From Ga0074130 sp035492055 (GTDB lineage: Bacteria; Pseudomonadota; Gammaproteobacteria; Burkholderiales; Rhodocyclaceae): a DNA stretch of 33,168 bases. Numbering within the stretch: the first letter of the stretch is position 1; each line of letters starts with the position of its first letter. Where the stretch lies: NCBI GenBank assembly GCA_035492055.1, contig DATJJR010000024.1:1-33168 (forward strand), given 5' to 3'. The notes below the pieces were generated by a model. It was not told the origin of the DNA and made no database searches. It worked only from the letters and a program-made list of their open reading frames with translations. This document shows, in pieces, positions 1-7,078 of the stretch. The translations under genes were made by a program, and so were the position numbers.

Positions 1-141
1 AAGCAGAGAAGAACCTTGAAGCAGATTCATGCGGATCTGCGATCGCTGGGGTTCGTAGGTTCGTATGACCGTGTTGCCGCCTTCGCCAGACAGTGGAAGG
101 TGGATCAGTTAGACAGGGTCAAATCTGCGAGCAAAGGAACA
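1..141 (+). pseudogene. IS21-type transposase (IstA-like) fragment, truncated at both ends
   Basis: The frame is open from the window edge. It reads KQRRTLKQIHADLRSLGF and then VGSYDRVAAFARQWK, ending in SASKGT. This resembles the helix-turn-helix to pre-catalytic stretch of IS21-family transposases, where a 'GSYDRVAAFARxW' segment precedes the DDE core. The resemblance is from memory, not a search. After about base 141 the family pattern stops: the next bases are the antisense of a different gene start (bases 142-246), so no catalytic domain remains. The formal frame runs on to a stop at 274-276, but that tail is antisense sequence. The fragment marks an old insertion or deletion. The 5' part lies outside the window, so whether more of the element survives is unknown. 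Confidence 0.65.
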
Positions 142-246
142 ACCGGAACCATTGAGTCCGTAGAAAAGGTTGATCTTTTTGTCGGTTTCGACTGTAACGG
201 CCTGTTTAAAAGTCGCAGGCCCATGAATAACAAGCTTCGAAGCCAT
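109..246 (-). pseudogene. Truncated start of an AAA-type ATPase gene (Walker A broken)
   Basis: On the minus strand an ATG at 246 is preceded by a strong ribosome-binding site (GGGGAGGGGGAG just before it). The 45-codon frame begins MASKLVIHGPATFKQAV and reaches KKINLFYGLNGSG, then continues CSFARRFDPV and stops. 'INLFYGLNGSG' followed by K-S/T is the classic N-terminal Walker A context of stand-alone AAA/ABC-type ATPases of the RloC/PrrC-like or OLD-like kinds, which are common in defence islands. The break comes exactly after the second Gly of the P-loop, where the transposase fragment on the opposite strand begins, so the gene is dead. The intact start, ribosome-binding site and upstream palindrome suggest a recent loss. 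The exact ATPase subfamily cannot be decided from 35 residues. Confidence 0.6.
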
Positions 247-268
247 CTCCCCCTCCCCAATTCTGTAT

Positions 269-287
269 ATATGTAACTTTTACATAT
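269..287. repeat. 8-bp perfect inverted repeat (operator-like) upstream of the truncated ATPase gene
   Basis: ATATGTAA (269-276) and TTACATAT (280-287) are perfect inverted arms separated by CTT. The repeat lies 23 bases upstream of the ATG of the broken ATPase gene, where an operator or promoter element would sit. No cognate regulator is visible in the window. Confidence 0.5.
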
Positions 288-480
288 CTACATCATGTTG
301 TCGCATTTGGAGCAGTTAGGCGTACGACATATTGGGAAATTTTGCGAAGCATGGCGCTATGCGTAGGCAATTCGAACAACGGCCTGATATCGGTAGTCTG
401 CGTTATCGGGGTATAGAATGTACGGCTCTGCTATGCCGAAGCCAAAAGCAAAATAAATAACTGATAAATAAAAAATCGAA

Positions 481-547
481 GTATCCATTTTTAGGCGCTG
501 TATCCACAACAGGGAAAATGGACCAGAAATGGATACTCTATGGATAC
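481..547. repeat. Four GTATCCA heptamers, two in each orientation
   Basis: GTATCCA occurs at 481-487 and 500-506, and its reverse complement TGGATAC at 530-536 and 541-547. The two pairs face each other. This could be a binding-site cluster or a remnant of a mobile-element end. No neighbouring gene explains it. Confidence 0.5.
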
Positions 548-658
548 TTTCCCGTAAGACTGCGTGGAAAATAGGATCACACAAAAAGCCACTTAGACAT
601 TTAAAAGCAACAACTTAAAGAAATCTATAAGTGCATTCCCATCAGCGCAAAGATTTTT

Positions 659-687
659 TTGCAAAAATGCACTGACATAAAAATAAT
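659..687 (+). promoter_or_regulatory. Candidate sigma-70 promoter of mutS
   Basis: A TTGCAA box (659-664) is followed after 17 bases by AATAAT (682-687), giving a likely transcription start near 694 and a short leader before the ATG at 716. The -10 box matches the consensus at five of six positions; the -35 box is weaker. An imperfect dyad GTGCATT/AATGCAC (631-637, 666-672) overlaps the spacer. Confidence 0.4.
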
Positions 688-715
688 AATATTTACTTTA
701 AATTCATACAGTTAA

Positions 716-3295
716 ATGAACAAAGAAAAGCCTGTACACACAGCTTTCATGCAGCAGTACCTTTCCCTCAAGGCTGCGCATCCGAATCGTCTCCTGTTTT
801 ATCGCATGGGAGATTTCTACGAACTGTTCTTCGACGACGCGGAGAAGGCCTCGCGGCTGCTCGACATCACGCTGACCAAACGTGGCCAGTCGGCAGGGCA
901 ACCGATTCCGATGTGTGGCGTGCCGTATCACGCGATCGAACAGCATCTCGTGCGATTGGTGAAACTGGGCGAATCGGTCGCAATCTGCGAGCAGATCGGC
1001 GATCCGGCCACGAGCAAAGGCCCGGTTGAGCGCGCCGTCACGCGCATTGTCACACCAGGTACCGTGACCGACAGTGCGTTACTCGACGACAAGAGCGAAA
1101 GCCTATTGCTCGCCCTGCATGTCGAGCGCCAGCGCGTTGGCCTGGCTTGGCTGAATCTGGCCAACGGGCAATTCAGCCTCCTGGATACAAACTTGGGCCA
1201 GCTCGCAGCGCATTTTGAACGCTTGCGCCCAGCGGAAATTTTGCTGGCGGATGAGGCGGCACTGGTTGATATTGAACTGCATCGCGCCGTGACGCGGGAG
1301 CTGCCATCTTGGCATTTCGACACAGCAGTCGCACATCAACTACTGACACAGCATTTCGGTACGCAGGATCTTGCGGGTTTTGGCATCGAAGCAAGCGACG
1401 AAACACCACTCGCGCTCGCGGCGGCCGGGGCATTATTTCAATATGCACAAGCCACACAATTGCGAGGGCTCGCACACATTACCGGGATCCGACTCGAATC
1501 GGAAAGCGAATTTCTGCGGCTCGATGCCGCAACGCGGCGCAACCTCGAACTCACGGAAACCCTGCGCGGTGAAGCATCGCCAACATTGCTGTCACTGCTT
1601 GATGTATGCGCGACAAGCATGGGGTCACGCTGGCTGCGTCACGCTCTGCATCATCCATTCGCTGACATCGATCGCGCCGTGGAAAGACACGATGCGGTTG
1701 CCGAACTTCTGGGCGAGTCAAATCAAGGTGTGGGCAGAGAACTGCAACGCACGTTGCGCGACATCGCCGACATCGAACGCATTACCTCGCGCATTGCGCT
1801 GAAGTCTGCACGGCCACGCGATCTGTCGTCGCTGCGAGACAGCCTTGCCGCCCTGCCCGCTGTCGCAGCGCTGCTGCCGGCGCCACAGGCCGCACTTCTC
1901 GCCAGGATTCGCAACACGCTGATTGCACCGCCGGATGCATTGCTTTTACTGCAAACCGCCGTCATGGCGGAGCCGGCGGCTTTGTTGCGCGAGGGTGGCG
2001 TCATCGCCGACGGCTACAACGCCGACCTTGACGAGCTTCGCAGCATCCAGAGCAACTGCGGTGCGTTTTTGCTGGAGCTTGAAGCAAGAGAAAAAGCGCG
2101 CACCGGCATTACTAGCCTTAAAGTTGAATACAACAAGGTGCATGGCTTCTACATTGAAGTCACGCACGCCAACACCGAGAAAATTCCCGACGACTACCGT
2201 CGCCGCCAGACACTCAAGAACGCAGAACGCTACATCACGCCTGAGCTCAAGACGTTCGAGGACAAGGCACTGTCGGCCAATGACCGTGCGCTGGCATTGG
2301 AAAAGCAGCTTTACGAAAACCTGCTCGACGCACTCGCGCCGTGGATTTCGCAATTGCAGACTATTGCTCGTGCCCTGGCACTGCTGGATGGCCTCTGTGC
2401 TTTCGCAGCCATTGCACGCGAATGGAATTACTGCCGCCCGAACATGACGCAGGATGCCGTGCTCGATATCGACGCTGGCCGTCACCCTGTCGTAGAAGCA
2501 CAGCACGGCGTGCAATTCATCGCGAATCCAGTTCAATTCGCCACAACCCGACGCATGCTGCTGATCACCGGCCCCAACATGGGCGGTAAATCAACGTACA
2601 TGCGACAGGTCGCACTCATTGTGCTGCTAGCGCATTGCGGCGCCTTCGTTCCCGCGACAAGCGCCAAGATCGGACGCTTCGATGCAATTTATACGCGCAT
2701 CGGTGCCTCTGACGATTTGGCCTCCGGCCGTTCAACTTTCATGGTCGAGATGACCGAAGCTGCCGCCATCCTGAATGGCGCCAGCGAACGCTCGCTGGTC
2801 TTGATGGATGAAATCGGGCGCGGTACATCAACGTTCGATGGCATGGCGCTGGCCTTCTCGATTGCACGACATCTGCTCGAGAAAAATCGTGCCTTCACGT
2901 TGTTCTCTACACACTACTTCGAACTGACGCGCCTTGCCGAAGACTACGTCGAATGCGCCAATATCCATCTGGATGCTGTTGAACACGGCCATAGCATCAT
3001 CTTCCTGCATACCGTTGAAGAAGGTCCGGCATCGCAGAGCTACGGTATTCAGGTGGCTGCACTTGCCGGCATTCCCGGCAGCGTCGTGCGCGACGCCAAA
3101 CGTCGTTTGGTCGCACTCGAGAACCGGGAACTCACAGCCTCGCCCCAAGCCGATCTTTTTGCCGCGGCACCACTGCCGACCGAGCCTGAACCGCATCCGC
3201 TCGTCGGCGCATTGGAAGCCATCGACCCGGATTCACTATCGCCGAGAGAAGCGCTGGACCAGCTTTACCTACTGAAAAAGCTGGCCGGGAAATAA
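716..3295 (+). CDS. mutS: DNA mismatch repair ATPase MutS
   Basis: MutS recognises base mismatches and small loops after replication and recruits MutL. The 859-residue length is normal for the family (E. coli 853). The N-terminal mismatch-contact motif GDFYELF lies at residues 32-38, with the Phe-X-Glu pair at 34 and 36. The connector, core and clamp regions follow. The ATPase domain has Walker A GPNMGGKST near residue 618 and Walker B/D-loop DEIGRGTSTFDG near 697. The C-terminus keeps the helical tetramerisation tail (SLSPREALDQLYLLKKL). No Shine-Dalgarno is visible before the ATG at 716; an in-frame ATG at 749 lacks one too. I keep the first because betaproteobacterial MutS usually has 10-15 residues before the MQQYL motif. 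It is monocistronic and converges on the chemoreceptor gene with only 13 bases between the stops. Confidence 0.97.
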   Translation: MNKEKPVHTAFMQQYLSLKAAHPNRLLFYRMGDFYELFFDDAEKASRLLDITLTKRGQSAGQPIPMCGVPYHAIEQHLVRLVKLGESVAICEQIGDPATSKGPVERAVTRIVTPGTVTDSALLDDKSESLLLALHVERQRVGLAWLNLANGQFSLLDTNLGQLAAHFERLRPAEILLADEAALVDIELHRAVTRELPSWHFDTAVAHQLLTQHFGTQDLAGFGIEASDETPLALAAAGALFQYAQATQLRGLAHITGIRLESESEFLRLDAATRRNLELTETLRGEASPTLLSLLDVCATSMGSRWLRHALHHPFADIDRAVERHDAVAELLGESNQGVGRELQRTLRDIADIERITSRIALKSARPRDLSSLRDSLAALPAVAALLPAPQAALLARIRNTLIAPPDALLLLQTAVMAEPAALLREGGVIADGYNADLDELRSIQSNCGAFLLELEAREKARTGITSLKVEYNKVHGFYIEVTHANTEKIPDDYRRRQTLKNAERYITPELKTFEDKALSANDRALALEKQLYENLLDALAPWISQLQTIARALALLDGLCAFAAIAREWNYCRPNMTQDAVLDIDAGRHPVVEAQHGVQFIANPVQFATTRRMLLITGPNMGGKSTYMRQVALIVLLAHCGAFVPATSAKIGRFDAIYTRIGASDDLASGRSTFMVEMTEAAAILNGASERSLVLMDEIGRGTSTFDGMALAFSIARHLLEKNRAFTLFSTHYFELTRLAEDYVECANIHLDAVEHGHSIIFLHTVEEGPASQSYGIQVAALAGIPGSVVRDAKRRLVALENRELTASPQADLFAAAPLPTEPEPHPLVGALEAIDPDSLSPREALDQLYLLKKLAGK

Positions 3296-3308
3296 ATCAA
3301 CGAAGAAC

Positions 3309-4628
3309 TCAGTGCACAGCCGCCAGTGACGAAAACTGGTGAATCACGCGCACAACCTGATTTGTGCTTTCGCGCATGCGGGAGATTGCGGTACCGGCAT
3401 CGTTAGCCAGGCCCACTCCTTGTTCTGCCTGATTGAGCATTGAAGTCACGCTCGTGATGCCGACCTCCGTGCCTTCGCGAATCTTTGAGCTCATGGCCGC
3501 AATTTCCTTGGTCGATGCACTGGTGCGCTCGGCCAATTTACGTACCTCGTCAGCCACCACAGCGAAGCCGCGCCCCTGTTCACCCGCCCGCGCCGCTTCG
3601 ATGGCGGCATTCAATGCCAGCAAGTTGGTCTGATCAGCAATCTCGTGAATGGTCTTGACGATACTGCTGATCTGCGAGGATTGCTCACCCAATTCGCCAA
3701 TGATGTTGGCCGAACTACGCGCACTGTCAGCAATCATGCGCATCGCCTTGATCGCCGCATCAATGACTGATTCGCTCTGCATTGCAATTGATTCGGTGGC
3801 CTCCGAAATTTCGTAGGCCTGCTTGGCATTCACGATGTCGCGGTTGACGCTCTGCACCTTCTCGGTGATATCAGCCGCGAATTTGACAACCTTGATCGGA
3901 TTGCCGAGCTCATCGAGTACCGGATTGTAGGAAGCTTCCAGCCATAGCTCCTTGCCAGCATGATTGACACGCTTGAACTGGCCGGAAACAAACTCACCAC
4001 GATTGAGACGCTCCCAAAAAGCCTGATACTCGGGTGTGGCCGCATACTCGGGCTCGCAGAAGATACGATGATGCTTGCCTTGTATTTCATCGAGTCGATA
4101 ACCTACGGCACTGAGAAAATTTTCGTTGGCGGTGAGAATGATTCCGTCCATATTAAATTCTATGACTGCCATCGAACGGTCAATTGCACGCATCTTGCCT
4201 TCAAACTCCTTGTTACGCTGCACTTTAGCGGTAACGTCGGAAGCAAACTTCACGACCTTGATCAAACGGCCGTCGCTGGCGTAAATTGGATTGTAGGAAG
4301 CCTCGAGCCACAAAATGTTTCCGTTATGGCCAACACGCTGGAACAGTCCAGTAACGAATTCGCCGCGATTGAGCTTTTTCCAGAATTCAACATATTCAGT
4401 TGACTCGGCATAATCAGCATCACAAAAAATCCGGTGATGCTTGCCCTGTATCTCATCAAGTTGGTAGCCCACGGCATCGAGAAAATTCTCATTCGCCGTC
4501 AAAATAATGCCATCGGGCGTAAATTCGATCGTTGCATTGGAACGCTGCAGTGCCGCCAGTACAGCGCCTTGTTCGGCAAGCACTTCGGCTTGTCGCTGGA
4601 TTTCCTGCTTGAGCTTGTCGTTGAACAT
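3309..4628 (-). CDS. Soluble methyl-accepting chemoreceptor with two tandem PAS domains
   Basis: This is a predicted cytoplasmic sensor that would signal to CheA/CheW or a related pathway. I choose the ATG at 4628 (439 residues) because GGAGG sits eight bases before it; an in-frame ATG at 4664 has no such site. A short N-terminal coiled coil (MFNDKLKQEIQRQAEVLAEQ) leads into PAS1 (about 25-130) and PAS2 (about 145-250). Both share DGIILTANENFL, LDEIQGKHHRIFC and LWLEASYNP, so they look like a recent duplication. The C-terminal signalling domain carries EIADQTNLLALNAAIEAARAG and the VVADEVRKLAERT tip. I see no membrane segment. The layout matches BdlA of Pseudomonas and related PAS-PAS receptors; Aer differs by having a membrane anchor. 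The ligand (heme, FAD or none) cannot be read from the sequence. Confidence 0.9.
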   Translation of the reverse strand: MFNDKLKQEIQRQAEVLAEQGAVLAALQRSNATIEFTPDGIILTANENFLDAVGYQLDEIQGKHHRIFCDADYAESTEYVEFWKKLNRGEFVTGLFQRVGHNGNILWLEASYNPIYASDGRLIKVVKFASDVTAKVQRNKEFEGKMRAIDRSMAVIEFNMDGIILTANENFLSAVGYRLDEIQGKHHRIFCEPEYAATPEYQAFWERLNRGEFVSGQFKRVNHAGKELWLEASYNPVLDELGNPIKVVKFAADITEKVQSVNRDIVNAKQAYEISEATESIAMQSESVIDAAIKAMRMIADSARSSANIIGELGEQSSQISSIVKTIHEIADQTNLLALNAAIEAARAGEQGRGFAVVADEVRKLAERTSASTKEIAAMSSKIREGTEVGITSVTSMLNQAEQGVGLANDAGTAISRMRESTNQVVRVIHQFSSLAAVH

Positions 4629-4776
4629 GTCTCTTGCCTCCAAAATCGAACGAATTGACACCATGCCTCTGGCATTTTGCTAGATTACATAAAGGGCAAT
4701 CAAAATCAATATGCCTCGATTATTTCACTTCATCCGGAACAGGTTGTGACGCTATTCAAGGACACTGAAAATCAAT

Positions 4777-4805
4777 AAAAAAGCCGGCATCAAGCCGGCT
4801 TTTTT
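4777..4805 (-). terminator. Rho-independent terminator downstream of slyD
   Basis: GCCGGC (4783-4788) and GCCGGC (4794-4799) form a stem with loop ATCAA. The stem is flanked by A6 on the left and T6 on the right, so it can work in both directions. It lies 15 bases past the slyD stop and upstream of the chemoreceptor gene. Confidence 0.88.
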
Positions 4806-4820
4806 ACTTTAGGCAGCGAC

Positions 4821-5303
4821 TCAGTGGTGATGACCACCTGGACCATGCACATGGCCATGGCTGAGTTCTTCCGCACTTGCCTTGCGAACATCCGTGACGG
4901 TGCACGCAAAAATCAGTGCCTGACCGGCGAGCGGATGATTGCCGTCGACGACGACCTTGTCTTCAGCGATATCAGTGATGGTGTAGAGCAGGCCATCATC
5001 TTCTTCGTCCTCGCTGCCGCGCTCAAATTGCATACCGACTTCAATATTGTCGGGAAACAAGGAGCGCGCTTCGATGACGATCAGCGATTCGTCGTAGTCG
5101 CCGAAAGCTTCTTCCGGCTGGAGTTTGACTTCGACCTTGTCGCCGGCACTCTTGCCTTGCAATTCGACTTCGATGCGATCGAAGATGCCGCCGTAGCCGC
5201 CGTGGAGATAGGTCAGAGGATGTTTGCCGTCGTCGACGACTGCGCCGTCGCTATCGGTCACGCGGTAATCGAGCGTGACGACGGTGTCTTTGGTGATCTG
5301 CAT
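4821..5303 (-). CDS. slyD: FKBP-type peptidyl-prolyl isomerase, SlyD-like
   Basis: A 160-residue prolyl isomerase and chaperone of the SlyD group. The N-terminal half FKBP segment (MQITKDTVVTLDYRV, then LTYLHGGYGG) is followed by an insert-in-flap region with PEEAFGDYDE, an acidic stretch (GSEDEEDDG) and the diagnostic GNHPLAGQAL motif. The C-terminus is a short histidine-rich tail (HGHVHGPGGHHH), shorter than in E. coli SlyD. Such tails bind nickel and other metals in the family and help load hydrogenase, but no hydrogenase gene is present here. The start overlaps the end of the peroxiredoxin gene by 46 bases. A GAAGGA sequence 12-17 bases upstream of the ATG, inside that gene, is the only ribosome-binding site, so translation is probably coupled. 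Confidence 0.93.
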   Translation of the reverse strand: MQITKDTVVTLDYRVTDSDGAVVDDGKHPLTYLHGGYGGIFDRIEVELQGKSAGDKVEVKLQPEEAFGDYDESLIVIEARSLFPDNIEVGMQFERGSEDEEDDGLLYTITDIAEDKVVVDGNHPLAGQALIFACTVTDVRKASAEELSHGHVHGPGGHHH

Positions 5304-5773
5304 GAGCGATCAAGTTCCTTCACGAGTTGAAAAACCTCGGCCGCATGGCCTCGAGGGTGAATATCATACAGCGCATGCCGAACAACCCCGTGCATGTCGA
5401 TGACGAAGGTGGAGCGTACCACACAGAGTTTTTTCACGCCGTCGAGCTCTTTGAAATGAAAAACCCCGAACTGCCTGGAAACACTGCCTTCCTCATCGGA
5501 TAACAGACGTACTGAGAGGCCATGCTTGTCGCGAAAGTCGGCATGTTTTAGACAGTCATCGCGACTGATGCCGATAACTACGCAGTGATGTCGTTCGAAA
5601 TCGCTTTCGTGATCGCTGAAGTCCGCTGCCTCCAAGGTACAGAGCGGCGTGTCGTCACGGGGATAGAAGAACAGAACCACGTGGGATTTTCCACGAATGG
5701 ATGCGGGGTCGAACATCGCCATATCCGCATCCGGGAGTTCAAAAGAGGGTACTCGCTCGCCTACACGCAACAT
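5258..5773 (-). CDS. bcp: Thioredoxin-dependent peroxiredoxin, Bcp/PrxQ type, without the usual resolving cysteine
   Basis: This peroxiredoxin reduces hydrogen peroxide and organic peroxides. The active-site stretch FFYPRDDTPLC (residues 35-45) gives the family's P-x-x-x-T-x-x-C motif, with peroxidatic Cys45. Conserved VIGISRDD and a C-terminal FVID strand support the fold. In E. coli Bcp the resolving cysteine is five residues later (Cys50); here that position is Ala (TLEAADF). Other cysteines (64, 74, 117, and one near the end) exist but are not at the classical site, so a one-Cys or alternative-partner mechanism is possible. The start has AGGAGG four bases before the ATG. The last 15 codons are read inside slyD, and this tail (RSCRSPKTPSSRSITA) looks unlike normal Bcp ends. 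Confidence 0.9.
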   Translation of the reverse strand: MLRVGERVPSFELPDADMAMFDPASIRGKSHVVLFFYPRDDTPLCTLEAADFSDHESDFERHHCVVIGISRDDCLKHADFRDKHGLSVRLLSDEEGSVSRQFGVFHFKELDGVKKLCVVRSTFVIDMHGVVRHALYDIHPRGHAAEVFQLVKELDRSCRSPKTPSSRSITA

Positions 5774-5923
5774 GCCGCCTCCTGCGAGAAAAGACGTGTG
5801 GCCTTTCCCCGTGGCTAATGTTGTTGTCTCCCTGCGGCGGATTCTAGAACAAACTTTCGGGTCGTGTGCGACTCCCGTTCGTCATTGTTGACGGCTAGAT
5901 TCTGTAGTAATTCGGATGAATAT

Positions 5924-7030
5924 TCAGAGAAACGCCTTGGGCCCGGTCGGCGGGCGATGCGCCTGCTCGCGATACTCGAGCGATTGCATTTCTCTGAGAC
6001 GGCTCACTGTCCGATGAAACTCGTCGGCGTGAACACCATCGACATACAACTCTTCGGCCGCACAGTCAGCCGCAATAACCAACTGAACATTCGCATCGTA
6101 GAGGATGTCCACAAGCCATGTGAAACGACGCGCCTCACTCGCTCGGTCGGCCGTCATGCGCGGCACGCCAGTCAGAAAGAGCGTATGGAAATTACGCGCA
6201 ATTTCGAGATAGTCCGACTGCCCATGCGCCTCACCACACAGGGCTTGAAATGTGCACCAGAGCACGCCACCCGCCCGCCGCACAATGATGAGTTCGCGAC
6301 CACCAAGGTAAATCGATTCATCCACACCGGGACCGCCCACACGCTTCATGAAGGCCTGCTGCATTTGAAACCAGATGCCTTCATCAGCATCGATGAAATA
6401 ATTGTCGGCTTGCGCCAGCGTGCGGCTGCGGTAATCGATACCGGCATCGAGTTCGATAACGTCGAGTTTATTCTCGAGCAATTCGATCACCGGCAGAAAT
6501 TGATCGCGATGCAAACCATCCGGATACAAGCCTGAGGGCGGATAGTTGGAGGTGATGCAAAACACGACGCCCTCATCAAACAAGGCTTGCATCAGGCGAC
6601 CGAGAATCATGGCATCGGCAATGTCGCTGACGTGAAACTCGTCAAAACACATCAAACGCGTCTGCTCGGCGATTTCCTTTGCAATCTCGGCCAACGGATC
6701 AGCATGGTTGCCTTCACTGCGCTTATGGTTAAGCGCCGCATGCACTTCCTGCATGAAGGCATGAAAATGAACGCGCCGCTTCTTTCGATAGGGCACCGCA
6801 TCGAAGAAGCAGTTCATCATGAAACTCTTGCCACGCCCCACGCCGCCCCAGAACCACACGCCGCGCGGCAAGACCGGATGCATCAGGAAACGATGCAGCG
6901 CGGTACGACGCTGCGCCTTGAATTCCAGTAGTTCTTCGTAGAAATGCTGCAAGCGCTCGGCCGCAGCGCTTTGCGCCGCGTCTGGCACAAAGCCGCGGCG
7001 CTTTGCCTCCTCGGCAAAGCGCTCCAGCAT
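5924..7030 (-). CDS. zapE: AFG1/ZapE-family ATPase
   Basis: ZapE is a P-loop ATPase of the AFG1/LACE1 family. In E. coli it associates with the division ring, and in mitochondria the homologue promotes turnover of respiratory-complex subunits. Visible motifs are Walker A GGVGRGKSF, Walker B LMCFDEFHVSD and the sensor stretch CITSNYPPSGLYPDGLHR. Starting at ATG 7030 gives 368 residues (E. coli 375), and MLERFAEEAKRRGF fits the usual N-terminus. A TTG at 7069 would add 13 residues but has no better ribosome-binding site. It is the last gene of the TCA block, 48 bases after the lpd stop (9 if the TTG is used). That location suits a role in respiratory enzyme quality control, which is inference. 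No terminator hairpin is obvious before the peroxiredoxin gene. Confidence 0.92.
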   Translation of the reverse strand: MLERFAEEAKRRGFVPDAAQSAAAERLQHFYEELLEFKAQRRTALHRFLMHPVLPRGVWFWGGVGRGKSFMMNCFFDAVPYRKKRRVHFHAFMQEVHAALNHKRSEGNHADPLAEIAKEIAEQTRLMCFDEFHVSDIADAMILGRLMQALFDEGVVFCITSNYPPSGLYPDGLHRDQFLPVIELLENKLDVIELDAGIDYRSRTLAQADNYFIDADEGIWFQMQQAFMKRVGGPGVDESIYLGGRELIIVRRAGGVLWCTFQALCGEAHGQSDYLEIARNFHTLFLTGVPRMTADRASEARRFTWLVDILYDANVQLVIAADCAAEELYVDGVHADEFHRTVSRLREMQSLEYREQAHRPPTGPKAFL

Positions 7031-7078
7031 GCCCTTCTCGGGCACGTTGAGGATCAGATGTGCGTCCAAGCAGAAACT

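Larger units (their letters stand above)
247..715. other. Gene-poor AT-rich region between the IS/ATPase scar and mutS
   Basis: I see no convincing gene here. It contains an 8-bp inverted repeat at 269-287, a cluster of four GTATCCA/TGGATAC heptamers at 481-547, and a candidate mutS promoter at 659-687. A 75-codon minus-strand frame at 357-584 lacks a recognisable family or ribosome-binding site and I do not call it. Bases from about 420 onward are clearly richer in A and T than the flanking genes. Confidence 0.6.

Noticed and set aside
357..584. 75-codon minus-strand frame between the IS scar and mutS
   Set aside because: No recognisable family, no ribosome-binding site, and it runs through the AT-rich repeat cluster; probably chance.
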